The notes under the pieces: model-generated
Database searches by the model: none
Seen by the model: only the letters and a program-made list of their open reading frames with translations
Told to the model about the DNA's origin: nothing
Position numbers and translations under genes: made by a program
Assembly: GCF_964204645.1 (NCBI RefSeq)
Contig: NC_134026.1
Span: forward strand, 10,179,450 to 10,243,449
From: Tubulanus polymorphus
Lineage: Eukaryota > Nemertea > Palaeonemertea > Tubulaniformes > Tubulanidae
DNA: 64,000 nucleotides
Direction: 5' to 3'
In this document: positions 44,701-52,351 of the stretch, in pieces
Numbering within the stretch: position 1 is the stretch's first letter
How the letters are laid out: the number at the start of each line of letters is the position of its first letter

Positions 44701-47525
44701 AAACGCATGATGTTACGGGATGCTGTTTATGCAGCAGGAAAGTTGCCCGGTCGTTTAACAAACATCATATTCATTGTAGCAATTCCGTCTGTATTTCTCT
44801 GGATTACTAATATTGCATTGATCCGAATTGTAGTGAGAGCAGCCTCACAACGTAAGAAGATTTCCAAGTCATCCTTAGTCAGTACTGGTGACTTGCAGGC
44901 CACAATGTTAGCGCTGTCCTCAGTTATCGTCTATCTAATTTGTGAAAGTCCGACGATAGTAGACCGACTTCTACTTTTGTTAGGCATCCACATATATTTG
45001 AGTCCGTTAAAACCCTTTTTATCGCAAGTTGACTCGTGCATAAATTTCATTCTGTACTGTGTGTCTAGTGTTAAGTTTCGACATATTGTCCGCAATACAT
45101 TTTGCAACTCAAAACATAAGAGTAACCTTTGAACATCTCCGTGATAACTGCTACGAATTGAGCGCTGAAATTTCTCATGAATAACCAGTGGGTGGATTTT
45201 TGATTAATGTCTTCATTTTCGTGGGCTGGGTATGGGAAATTTTGTATTGTTTGGATCAATGAATGAGTCACTAGCACTAGTGGCACTGTGTTTAGCGTAC
45301 TATCGGAAATGTCTAAAACTAAGAAGACAATTAATTATATTTTTCATAATTTTATGGATAATCTATTAAAATATAAATCTATTCCAACGTATTTGAGATT
45401 TTGATAATCATTTTTTGTAAGCCAGAGGTTATATTGATGAAAAAACTTAACTTTCGATGAGCGGACGATTGCTGCGCTGTACTAATTTGCATAATTGATC
45501 ACCGAACAGATAAACCAGATTTCTTAAGCATGTAAACATATAATGTGTAGCAGTGTCAGTGCCTATAACGCTGCAGACCCTGCGGTCTTCATGACAGTGG
45601 CTGCTTTCCGGGTATACATCTGGTGACTGGCGCTGGCTGGTTGGGCCAGTAGGATGGTGCCACGAGGTGGATATGCTAGAAACGCTTGCCTATGTGGCTC
45701 TCACTGGGCATTACCCCAACACCATTTTTCAAGGGAAAGTTTTTCATGCGCAATCCTAGTGAACATCGACACTGCGATTGGAGACAAGAAGTTACGAGGC
45801 TGTTTTCCAGGTGCATAAGAGGAACTGGTTGGATACAATCAGTAGCTCAAATTTTTCGTAGGAGCGAGCTTACGACTGGTTAACGTTCTTCTATCTCCAG
45901 TTCCAGCCAGCTGCCCATGTGCCCAGCTACCTTTGAGCAACTAGTTGTACTTAGTTCCTGTCATATCCATCAATGTGAGCGATCCAAAATCAACAACACA
46001 TGGTTGCAATTTGTCATGTGACTTGAGATACCCTAAATATTATTCGCTAAAAACACATCTCAGTTGCTGATGATGTACGCACTATGGACCTAGCGACTGG
46101 CATGAGCCACGCAGTTGCTGGCTTTCATTAGATTTTCGATGTGCGCGGGGTACTCACTCACTAGCAACTAAAAGTTTTAGTTGTCTCCAGTCGCTTTGTC
46201 GATGTACACTAAGTAGGACTGCGGATAAAAATGTGACAATTGTAAATAAAAATGTGGAAATTGTGACCAATTTTATACGAAAAATGACAAACTAAGATTT
46301 TTATAAATCACAAAATTGAAAAACCGACAAAGTTACTCGATTGCAAGTCAAGACGGGCACAAACATTTAATGAAAATACGAAGGACTGAAAAAAGATTTT
46401 TTTTCTTTTGGTTTGATGAATTTTGCAGAATTCAGGAGGGGGCTGAATCCATGCTCCAAGTCATTTTAAAATGCCTTGGCTTTGCAAAGTACTTTACCTG
46501 ACACTTAGACTTCACAAGGCCCGTGGGCCTCTAGTCTGTGATTGGGCCTTATTTATTGTGATGTTTTCTTGATAAAAATAGCTAGGAATATTAATCTAAA
46601 TTCCGATCACTATGAGAATGCGACAGTATAGCACATGCAATGAGCCCATCACCCGGTGCCACCAGCCGGTCAACCTCCTGTGCCAAATGGTGAAAGTTTC
46701 CCTATCTTTCAGAAAAAATCAGAACTTGTCTGGTATTTGTACATCAAGTAACAATGATGTACAATGACCAGTGCTATACTAAACTTTATGCTCACATAAT
46801 CACAATGAATGTCAATTTTATGATGACCCAGCTCAAGTTTGGTCAAACATATTTGTGAATTGCAACTGGATCTGGAAATGTTTCACTTCGCTTTGTTTGA
46901 GCATCGTTTAGAACCGAGTGAGTAGTCTCTAATTTGGCATAGACCAAATTTGATCCGGTCAAATAGTCTCCGTTTGATCGTGGCCTATGCTCTAAGTGTT
47001 TTACCTCTGGTGACCTTGGCCTTTGATTTTTACCCCCTACCTCCCAAAGGTGAAACCTCTTCCCACCAGCACCGTACTACCATCTACTCACAAGGTTTAA
47101 CACGTGTATCTAGAAACTCAAGATTGTATAATTATATTTATGAATCTGCTCCTTCAGGGAATCCCAGAATGTACTTCCAGAATGTATTTGTTGCACGAAT
47201 TGAATTTCACATCAATGTTCACTATTTTGTAAATGAAATTACTAGAGATAAACCAGATTGTATCTTTTCGTTTAATTTTCATTATACATACGGTATTTGA
47301 TAAATAATTTTCAAATTGAATTAATGAGAACAAATCTGATATTTTCAGGTGATAGTAATTGAAAAAGGCAGCATCGTCGAACAAGGGACACACGAAGAAT
47401 TGATTGCAAAGAAAGGCGTTTACAAGAAACTAGTCTTGCGTCAACTGAATGCTGGCAATATTCCAGCTGATGTAGATGGAAATATAAATGACAGAAAGGT
47501 TGACATTCATAAAAATGGAGAATGA
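23531..47525 (+). CDS. ABCB-family half transporter (ABCB9/ABCB10-like), 14 coding exons
   Basis: The gene spans 14 exons listed separately; all junctions are GT-AG with matching phase, giving about 811 residues (828 if the alternative exon 3 donor is used). Order: an N-terminal multi-span TMD0 (residues about 40-200), a six-helix ABC transmembrane domain (about 235-520), and one nucleotide-binding domain (about 550-790). Walker A (GPSGGGKST), the Q-loop (VSQEP), the signature LSGGQ, Walker B (ILLLDE), the D-loop (SALD) and the His switch (IAHR) are all present. Family members work as dimers that couple ATP hydrolysis to export of peptides or other solutes across intracellular membranes. The TMD0 recalls ABCB9/TAP-type proteins and the core recalls ABCB10, so the exact subfamily is open. 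Introns hold most of the mobile DNA of the window. Confidence 0.9.
24645..25150 (-). repeat. Dispersed repeat R2, inverted and internally deleted copy
   Basis: This is the reverse complement of the two ends of the 720-1995 repeat, with the middle missing. It lies in intron 1 of the ABC transporter. Confidence 0.6.
25690..26550 (-). pseudogene. LINE polymerase C-terminal region in intron 1
   Basis: Minus-strand frame 26534-26262 contains [20 protein letters not shown]. Frame 26149-25706 contains [20 protein letters not shown] and a C-x2-C-x3-H-type knot ([17 protein letters not shown]). The same blocks occur in the LINE at 35.3-36.3 kb ([37 protein letters not shown]), so these are two copies of one family. 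Frames are broken and the N-terminal RT is absent. Confidence 0.75.
26555..26700 (-). repeat. R1 repeat fragment
   Basis: Reverse complement of about 38390-38490, including GGTTTATACATGTATCTACC and the adjoining segment. It lies just before exon 2. Confidence 0.65.
26780..27285 (+). CDS. ABC transporter exon 2 (TMD0)
   Basis: Acceptor TTTTCTTCAG|G. The exon encodes residues 61-229: three or four hydrophobic helices ([56 protein letters not shown]), then a charged Asp/Glu- and Lys/Arg-rich linker ending RRLFSLAKP. Donor CCG|GTAATG; ends in phase 0. This is the extra N-terminal membrane domain. Confidence 0.85.
27845..27956 (+). CDS. ABC transporter exon 3 (first core helix)
   Basis: Acceptor TTTTTTTCAG|G. 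Encodes [20 protein letters not shown] then [13 protein letters not shown], the first helix of the ABC core and the conserved G-K-x-x-D. Donor G|GTGAAT (27957). An alternative donor A|GTTTAT (28008) also leaves phase 1 and would add 17 residues to the extracytosolic loop. Confidence 0.8.
28357..28531 (+). CDS. ABC transporter exon 4
   Basis: Acceptor TCTATTTCAG|C. Encodes the second core helix ([19 protein letters not shown]), then [14 protein letters not shown] and [10 protein letters not shown], the coupling-helix region of ABCB proteins. Donor AG|GTATGA; phase 2. Confidence 0.9.
28851..29070. mobile_element. MITE-like imperfect palindrome between 11-bp direct repeats
   Basis: CTCAGATCGAC occurs at 28851-28861 and 29060-29070. 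Between them GACGCGAC...TCGGCGACT on the left is mirrored by an inverse with the same elements on the right (AGTCGCCGA...GTCGCACGAC). It lies in intron 4. No coding capacity. Confidence 0.5.
29201..29261 (+). CDS. ABC transporter exon 5
   Basis: A 61-bp exon encoding [20 protein letters not shown], the highly conserved segment after the FFD block. The acceptor ATTGATAG has a poor pyrimidine tract. Donor ACG|GTAAGC; phase 0. Confidence 0.9.
29369..29504 (+). CDS. ABC transporter exon 6
   Basis: Encodes [20 protein letters not shown] and [20 protein letters not shown], core helices three and four. The acceptor is again ATTGATAG. Donor G|GTAAGT; phase 1. Confidence 0.9.
30150..30425 (-). repeat. 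R1 repeat fragment in intron 6
   Basis: Reverse complement of part of the R1 family: CAAGATGGCAGC, ATGTTTTGAAGATGCTTTTA and GGTTTGATATTTGGG correspond to R1 segments at 38200-38470. More diverged than the other copies. Confidence 0.55.
30885..31073 (+). CDS. ABC transporter exon 7
   Basis: Encodes [20 protein letters not shown] and [20 protein letters not shown], the long cytosolic extension with the conserved A-E-E-x-L-S-x-V-R-T-V-R. Acceptor AATAAAG|G, donor G|GTAAGT; phase 1. Confidence 0.9.
31230..31897 (+). repeat. Dispersed repeat R3, copy B (intron 7)
   Basis: Near-identical to 20483-21189, including the hairpin (31781-31793 with 31805-31817). It differs by a short deletion near 31570 and a few substitutions. 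It lies in intron 7 of the ABC transporter, on the same strand as copy A. Confidence 0.75.
32708..32818 (+). CDS. ABC transporter exon 8
   Basis: Encodes [20 protein letters not shown] and [15 protein letters not shown], core helix five and the following loop. Acceptor TGTTTTAG|G, donor T|GTAAGT; phase 1. Confidence 0.9.
33391..33464 (+). CDS. ABC transporter exon 9
   Basis: Encodes [20 protein letters not shown] then DFMQ, core helix six. Acceptor AATTTTAG|C, donor CAA|GTAAGT; phase 0. Confidence 0.9.
33690..33848 (+). CDS. ABC transporter exon 10
   Basis: Encodes [20 protein letters not shown] through [20 protein letters not shown], the linker and the A-loop Tyr (FTYPSRP) that opens the nucleotide-binding domain. 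Acceptor ATTTTTAG|G, donor AAG|GTAAAA; phase 0. Confidence 0.9.
34062..34322 (+). CDS. ABC transporter exon 11 (Walker A, Q-loop)
   Basis: Encodes [15 protein letters not shown], Walker [10 protein letters not shown] (residues about 584-592), ERFYDPDSG, and the Q-loop MVSQEPTLF followed by IKENIAYG. Acceptor ATATTACAG|G, donor GAG|GTGAGG; phase 0. Confidence 0.95.
34419..34589 (+). CDS. ABC transporter exon 12 (signature, Walker B)
   Basis: Encodes [20 protein letters not shown], the ABC signature [17 protein letters not shown] and Walker B ILLLDE. Acceptor TCTTTCAG|A, donor GAG|GTTTGT; phase 0. Confidence 0.95.
35040..36699 (-). pseudogene. LINE, 3' half (RT end and C-terminus), intron 12
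   Basis: On the minus strand it resumes an interrupted LINE with [18 protein letters not shown] and [20 protein letters not shown] (about 36650-36460). It then has [20 protein letters not shown] (36281 downward), [13 protein letters not shown], and the C-terminal zinc-knot frame 35656-35285. AT-rich sequence to about 35040 is the likely 3' tail. Stops break it repeatedly. Its 5' half is at 41377-42240. Confidence 0.8.
36722..37010 (+). pseudogene. LINE RT scrap, opposite strand
   Basis: The + strand reads [20 protein letters not shown] followed by a W-L-S-S-Y-L block and an S-I-L-S-x-L-L-F-N-V block with stops. This is RT motif A and the region after it from a LINE of a different family. It is the first part of the block that interrupts the minus-strand LINE. 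Confidence 0.65.
37025..37315. repeat. 31-bp minisatellite, left block
   Basis: About nine units of a 31-bp repeat, each starting like GTCGCGGGCGAYAAAACC followed by an AT-rich half. It is the same unit as 38565-40557, from which it is separated by an inserted R1 copy. Confidence 0.9.
37316..38570 (+). repeat. Long R1 copy inside the minisatellite
   Basis: Starts TCCAGGGACACCATGCTCAC (37319), includes four tandem units of about 154 bp (37389-37869, each with ACGCCCYCTRGTGACCATA), then the segment shared with 1-592, then GGACGGACGGACGG. It ends in a hairpin, GGGACT-AA-AGTCCC, followed by AAGTGGACTGA. A 3' hairpin followed by CTRR with a TC start is Helitron-like, but this is suggestive only. 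No Rep/helicase is present. Confidence 0.6.
38565..40557. repeat. 31-bp minisatellite, main block (about 64 units)
   Basis: About 1,990 bp of a 31-bp unit with limited variation (GAY, TCGC/TCTC, AATAAT/AATATT). On the minus strand no stop codon arises in any frame, so three overlapping frames up to 236 codons appear. Because 31 is not a multiple of 3, each reads with a 31-residue period. These are artefacts of the repeat. Variant units recur in the same order about 1 kb apart, showing higher-order duplication. Confidence 0.95.
40558..41376. other. Gene-free right part of the block inserted in the LINE
   Basis: No gene is recognised. Two similar segments, TCGATGTTTACGGCTCGACA (about 40927) and its near copy (about 41178), suggest an old duplication. 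A short palindrome ACTAACGTTTACGTTAGT lies at about 40722. Confidence 0.4.
41377..42240 (-). pseudogene. LINE, 5' half (RT fingers and palm), intron 12
   Basis: The minus strand reads [18 protein letters not shown] (41900 downward), then [20 protein letters not shown], then [16 protein letters not shown] and [20 protein letters not shown], the RT blocks up to motif A. It breaks off at GGGTTTTCTG (41377-41386) and continues at the same 10-mer at 36690-36699, so it is one element with 35040-36699. Frameshifts near 41715 and 41955 kill it. Confidence 0.8.
42296..42418 (+). CDS. ABC transporter exon 13 (D-loop, H-loop)
   Basis: Encodes [20 protein letters not shown] then [19 protein letters not shown], with the D-loop and switch His. 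It joins LLLDE of exon 12 without loss although the intron between them is 7.7 kb. Acceptor AATTTTTCAG|G, donor AAG|GTAATT; phase 0. Confidence 0.95.
42545..42905 (-). pseudogene. LINE C-terminal scrap in intron 13
   Basis: Minus-strand frame 42823-42611 reads [12 protein letters not shown] then [20 protein letters not shown], the C-terminal blocks (Q-N-x-A-A and R-I-x-Y-K-x-L) of CR1-type LINE polymerases. The sequence up to about 42905 on the same strand adds a degenerate SRLDYAN-like block. Truncated on both sides. Confidence 0.75.
43080..43233. mobile_element. Short MITE (142 bp) with 6-bp duplication
   Basis: The ends CAGGCGCGGATCTAG (43086) and CTAGATCCGCCCCTG (to 43227) are inverted copies. 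GTCTAT lies immediately outside both (43080-43085 and 43228-43233). A C run sits at about 43191. CAGG...CCTG ends are hAT-like, although hAT duplications are usually 8 bp. It lies in intron 13. Confidence 0.75.
44131..45132 (+). CDS. Class A G-protein-coupled receptor, intronless, peptide-receptor-like
   Basis: 333 codons, ATG 44131 (a second in-frame ATG lies at 44152). Seven hydrophobic segments lie at about residues 27-51, 59-83, 112-135, 157-177, 209-235, 257-281 and 293-316. Class A landmarks: Asn44 (helix 1), Asp72 (helix 2), ERW at 136-138 in place of DRY, Pro219 (helix 5), CESP 271-274 in place of CWxP, and NFILY 305-309 in place of NPxxY. A basic third loop and an N-glycosylation sequon (Asn5) fit a plasma-membrane receptor. 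The Cys usually starting helix 3 is not visible. The pattern is closest to invertebrate FMRFamide-type peptide receptors; the ligand is unknown. The gene lies entirely inside intron 13 of the ABC transporter, same strand, and is intact. Confidence 0.85.
   Translation: MYDSNQSMELQACLSQRFWKKGELRIQFQAIGGTVVCATGLVCNCLSFVILRRMYSSVVTTYYLLSILAVVDSFYLVLSFCYFSVTDFKAIRQFGVINYHYLTVNFLAPYNRFYVSVFYLSVKMYRNWLIAMISIERWLQLTFPLKSRVFITQRRCTISVVGLLIFCFMTHAYRWPFKFVYYVYVDCPVFKRMMLRDAVYAAGKLPGRLTNIIFIVAIPSVFLWITNIALIRIVVRAASQRKKISKSSLVSTGDLQATMLALSSVIVYLICESPTIVDRLLLLLGIHIYLSPLKPFLSQVDSCINFILYCVSSVKFRHIVRNTFCNSKHKSNL
45133..45760. other. Gene-free stretch after the GPCR
   Basis: It contains AT-rich sequence that may include the receptor 3' untranslated region. 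No further gene or clear repeat. Confidence 0.4.
45761..46206. mobile_element. MITE-like element, about 445 bp
   Basis: AACATCGACACTGCGATTGG followed by AGACAA at the left is mirrored at the right by TTGTCTCCAGTCGCTTTGTC followed by GATGT. This is an inverted pair of about 27 bp with a few mismatches. No coding capacity; target duplication not identified. Confidence 0.5.
46207..47348. other. Gene-free remainder of intron 13
   Basis: Short open frames at 46316-46501 and 46950-47300 resemble no known protein. A motif related to AGACCAAATTTGATCCGGTC occurs near 46941. Nothing else is supported. Confidence 0.4.
47349..47525 (+). CDS. ABC transporter exon 14 (C-terminus)
   Basis: Encodes [20 protein letters not shown] then [17 protein letters not shown] and a hydrophilic tail ending KNGE with TGA at 47523-47525. 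Acceptor ATATTTTCAG|G. The intron before it (42419-47348) contains the GPCR gene. Confidence 0.9.
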   Translation: MIVIEKGSIVEQGTHEELIAKKGVYKKLVLRQLNAGNIPADVDGNINDRKVDIHKNGE

Positions 47526-48059
47526 TAGAGCCCTGTAGAAAGGGATAGATTGCTCTTTATCTTGGAGCCGTTTTAGATATTTTTACACATGCAATACAGA
47601 ACCGGTTTTTACTACACATTTTTGGTTTACCTTTGTCAGCGATATGAAGTTGGCATTGAGCCAATTTCATGTAAAATCGCGGTACGTTTTTTTATGTGAG
47701 CATTTGTTTCATTGGTTCTCGGGTTAAACGACGTATAATCGATGCGCTTGAAGACATGACGAACCTCCGTCTATGTACATGATCAACTTTGTTAAAATTC
47801 TACGATAAACTGTTTTTGGCGGGAAAATTCTTAGCTCTCGCGTATAAAATTGCAATGACCTCGATTGGGGGCGTTGTCTCTACGAGCGAATGTGATTGGC
47901 TGTTTTTGGGATATACGGGGATTCCGGCGCTACTAAAATAATTATGGGAAAGCCGGAATGGCGAACGTTTCATTGGACTAGGTGCCGTATACATGCAAAT
48001 TTCAAATGCTCATTGCTGATGAGAATGTAATTATTATCCACCATAGGTAATGTTTCATT
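47526..48059. other. 3' flank of the ABC transporter
   Basis: Probably includes the 3' untranslated region. No clear AATAAA was found before the piggyBac end at 48060. No gene. Confidence 0.4.
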
Positions 48060-48745
48060 TTAATACCCGGAGATTGATTTGATTGACACTGAAGTACAAG
48101 CGAACATTCACTTACACAAGGCCTCCACGTGCGCGCGGAGTGCTATAGACTGTTGCATACACAAACACACGCTCGTACAGTATACACTACTATAGTGATA
48201 CTGTAAACGCTGCTTGCTGGCGCGTCTGACATTTCATCAACAGAAGATGAGCGCTATGTTTTCTGTTTGATATAATTTATAATAAATTGTAATTTCTTGT
48301 GACCTGAAAATATTAAGCAGAAAACTACAAGTATAGGTCGAGGTCTGAATATTGTAGTAGTAAATTCCAGGATTTAAAACGATCTAATACGCCAATTTTT
48401 TACTGCGCCGGTTTAGATTCCGCGGCCATACATTGCAAGAGGTTTCCAAGACTAAATATTCAGCCACCCTCTGATATGTGACACCATGTGAATTTTGTTT
48501 GAATATTTTTTCATATTTTGAAAAATATTTCTTTGAACATATAAAATAGTTTCCGTGCCGCGCCTACCTGTACCCTACGAAATGTATCTTTTTGGTCTTA
48601 TTTGACAACAAAATAATTCTTTGAGAAAGATGAAATACAACATAGAACTTTGAAGTCACGAATTAAAAAGATTTTTCAAGCAATGCCCTTACCCCAAACA
48701 ACCTCTAGCTTTCAAGGTAAACCACACTTTGCCCATGGGCAATTT
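48060..48745 (-). mobile_element. piggyBac 3' end, inverted shortened copy
   Basis: Begins at TTAA (48060-48063) with TACCCGG and runs as the reverse complement of 10676 back to about 9420, shortened internally. The end near 48735 (CATGGGCAATTTATT) corresponds to the last transposase codons of the 7.7-kb element. No transposase remains beyond that. Confidence 0.7.
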
Positions 48746-50334
48746 ATTCAGTAGTTATATCTGCACTTAACATTTACTTGATTATTCTATTGCAAACTTT
48801 ATTGGTTAGTCACTGGCGCAGATTTAATTTTGTAATCCATTTGAAAGAGTTATGTAGTAATGCCTCGATATACCGCCCTCCTATACACTGCCAGCCTGTT
48901 TATGACCAAAAATTTACAAGATACAGAATGCCTGTATCTCATGTATTAAAAGGATCCCAATTTACTATCCCTCTCCCGCTGCCAATGAATCCCCTTAGTA
49001 CATTCCTATACAAACACAAACCCGGTAGTTAATCTGTTCGATATACCAGTACCGCCTGTGAAAAAAGAATCAATTATCATATGCAATTAGTTATGACTGT
49101 TCCTCCATTTGTCAATACAATGACAGATTATTTGTTGTCAAAACTGTGCAAATGATGATTCTCAAGGGATTGAACAGCATGTAATGTATATACTGCACAG
49201 TGCTAACTATCAGGAATCCCACTCATGTTGTCAGCTAGTATGACGTTCTTAAGTCAAAGTTAGCATCTTAGATTTCAGTTTTAAAAGAGGTTCGATACTA
49301 AATGCTAAAGAATATAGAATCTTGTACTGACACCTGAATTGCTGGTATGGCTAACCCTGAAATTTCACCTTTTCAGCTGACAGCCAAAACCAATGTTAAT
49401 ACACTACAGAGTGATTGCCCAGTAATCTGCGAAGGGTCTTTCCAGATACCATTTTTGCAGCATTACATCATTGTCATCTACATCATTACATCTATTGGTC
49501 ATAAATAGAATACTTGGTATCGTTGACCATATACCACAGGACAGCAAACTTTTTTTCAATTCTCCCGGACAGCAAGTGGTTGTTCCTCTATTGCGATGGC
49601 GGTCACGCTCAGTACTTAACTCCGAAAAAAGGTTGTGGCAGTGATAATATATGAAGTACCATTTATACGTGATGGTGATATATTTAATTTATTTACTGAA
49701 ATCTTATTTATGTGATTCAATGATTTACTAAAAATTAACCTAGTAGACTGATAGGACATCTGGCTGAACCGGATACAGGTAAATAGTTACTATTAGCCTC
49801 TGACATGATGGTTCAGGAACCCGTTATTAATACTCCAGCCACCATACTCTCTTGCCGTCAAAATCATGTATCCCCGATGTTGGCGGTGTATCTGGATGAC
49901 AATAGTTGTATTTCAAAGGATGCAGTAACGAGACAAGGCCCAAACTCAGAGTCATTCAGCTTTTAAGTACATTTTGTCATCAAGTCCATCACAAGCATCC
50001 TGGAGTTTGGGGGCTTAGGATTGATTCTAGAGTTGAACTATTGAAAATAAGCCATATTCACTTCCAAGACGTTGGTTCAACAGGGATTGTCAACTAATTT
50101 GGTCCTCAGCCAAAAAATATTTATTTATTCTAAGAATTTATGAATACGTTGATGATCTGTGATTGGGCATTTTGATGATCTGGGAATAAACAAGTGCATG
50201 CATGTACTTGTATATTATCAGATAAATTTTGTACTGTAGCAATTTGTTATTTGTTATTGATAATTCAGTATTTACACCATCAAAATTTGATACTCTTGGA
50301 CAGGTTTCTGCCAATTATGTCTTATTCTAGCACA
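48746..50334. other. Gene-free stretch
   Basis: Short frames only (48778-49032, 49906-50097 and others), none with recognisable motifs. Confidence 0.4.
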
Positions 50335-50740
50335 TTTTGGAATTTGTGGGAACGAGAGATGTATGCATTATTTTCTAACCGCAATCAATTGCAAAGTTGT
50401 AGCTCATGACAAGTTCTGTGATTGTGATGAGTTTCGAGGTCATTGCTTTTTGTATATGGTCACCAGGGATATTATGGTAAATGGATCGAAGGTGGCCTAT
50501 TGGCGGCCATTTTGAATTCTCAAAATTTGGCTATCAAATGATATAATACTGGTATTCCATGTAGAGTATTCATTTTTGAAATGAGAATATGGAATTGAAT
50601 GGTGTATCATATGACCAAACTAGATCATCTTTTGGTCATCAACTGGATATGCGTTCCAGATAAAGCTTTCATGTCAATTGGCATGACCTATCACATGATC
50701 AAACTTAGTCATAATGTCATCCAAGATGGCCAACTGTGAC
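50335..50740 (-). repeat. R1 repeat, minus-strand copy, left part
   Basis: Reverse complement of the ~154-bp unit family: TATGGTCACCAGGGATATTA, GATGAGTTTCGAGGTCATTG and GCAAAGTTGTAGCTCATGAC match inverted R1 units at 37.4-37.9 kb. A TTAA-flanked MITE directly follows. Confidence 0.65.
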
Positions 50741-51387
50741 TTAAAGGGGAACTGCAGTCAAAAATTATACTTGGCCATTCATTTCTACTCTTGTTGTTGT
50801 TTAGCATAATGTTAGTTAAAATTTCAAATTCTTCCTAATTAACTCGTATACGACGATTTTAATACTGTTATCAGCAGAATTTACGGCAGATGAGAGCCGC
50901 CATGTTTAAATTCCAAAGTGAGGCAAGTAAACATTGATGACGTATCCCGGCCCATCACACACTCCACACTTGTGTGTGTACACAAATAGATACACTCATT
51001 GAAGATCTCAGTTGAAAATTGCGATTAAAATACTCCTGCTGGGCTGCCAGTGGGGTCTACTTTTATTTATCCACTCACTGTCTGAAAAATATCCAAATAT
51101 TTGCTGATGTGGCATTATGCTGCAGTTTAGAACTGTTATTGGACTTCAAGTGATGAAAACACTATGAATAGCAGCAGTAACACGTATCGCAGTGGGCCAA
51201 ACTACGTCACATCCGAGAGAAAAGCATCTGCTACGGGGAGAAAATGGCGGCGGCCAGGCACTCTACAAAACCCTCTTTTTTGGATAAAGTATTTGATGAA
51301 ATGTTTTTCTGCTGTTTTGAAAATGTATTTATAAAGGTTCCTAATACATACAGATACAAAAAGATTTTCGCTGCAGTTCCCCTTTAA
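50741..51387. mobile_element. TTAA-flanked MITE, 639 bp
   Basis: AGGGGAACTGCAGTCAAAA starts at 50745, and its inverse TTTTCGCTGCAGTTCCCCT ends at 51383. TTAA stands on both sides (50741-50744 and 51384-51387). It has no coding region of note. Terminal repeats plus TTAA indicate piggyBac-type mobilisation; it sits inside a minus-strand R1 copy. Confidence 0.85.
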
Positions 51388-51490
51388 CTTAGCACCTGCC
51401 AAGGCTGGCTTAGATGCATTCGTATCTTGTTGTCTATGGTCACCACGGGACGTTGAATAGTGGAATAAATTAGTATTTTCTAATTATATT
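51388..51490 (-). repeat. R1 repeat, minus-strand copy, right part
   Basis: TATGGTCACCACGGGACGTT followed by GAATAGTGGAATA corresponds to the inverted R1 unit boundary. It continues the copy interrupted by the MITE at 50741-51387. Confidence 0.55.
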
Positions 51491-51726
51491 GATACCTAGG
51501 CATTTTTCTAAAATTCTATTTCCCCGAGTGGGTGGTATATGCGAGAGTTGACTGTTTTTAATTTATCTGATTGTGATAGTTGAAAAATCGTATATAATTC
51601 TTCAAAAAATAGTTGCTCGTCTTTTATTCAATTTTTCGAGTATATTTTATATCTGCACTTGAGGAGTGGGCTACAAATAAAGATTATTTCTTGAGAAGAA
51701 AATTGCATTGGAGATATATGAATGTA

Positions 51727-52351
51727 CAGTAGACTCCTCTCAACTCGAATCCTATTAAGTCGAAAAACCGTTTAACTCAGCATATGTTGAAATTTTTTTG
51801 TCTCTGTTAAACCATACATTCAAATTCACTTTACTCGAAATTGCTCAACTCGAATATTTGTTCAACTCGACCCCCAGCAGCAAAAACAATTATCGATTAA
51901 AAACATGCATGGGTTTATTGTTATATTTAGTAGGTTACCGTAGAACGATCCACGCTACAATTAAGAAGATACATCACTCACAAAGACATTCACTCATCCA
52001 GTACGTGCATAAACACACAAACTCCAGCACGTTAATTGATTTCTACTTTTTCGCACCAAAATAATACATGGTACATGTAATTCGAGTCGCCGTTTAAGAT
52101 CGTTCATTTTTCATCACACCAAGTAAATTTTTGGAGGTAAAAAATGAGACAAAATACGCTTTATCTCAACGGAATTGTTTTAAAATTTAGCAGATCTAAC
52201 AAACAAACAAACAAACCATCTAGGATACTGAATCGTTCATTGAGGTTTAATTTCTTAATAATTTTTGACCAACTTCGTAAAAATCCCAACTCGAATTCCG
52301 CTTAACTCGATTTTTTTCCGGTCCCAATGATTTAGTTGAGCGAGTCCACTG
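51727..52351. mobile_element. Tc1/mariner-pogo-type non-autonomous element
   Basis: CAGTAGACTCCTCTCAACTC at 51727 (preceded by TA) pairs with GTTGAGCGAGTCCACTG ending at 52351. Further copies of AACTCGA lie inside near both ends. TA before the left end fits this superfamily; the right flank reads CA. An open frame of 88 codons (51798-52064) has no recognised motif. Confidence 0.6.
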
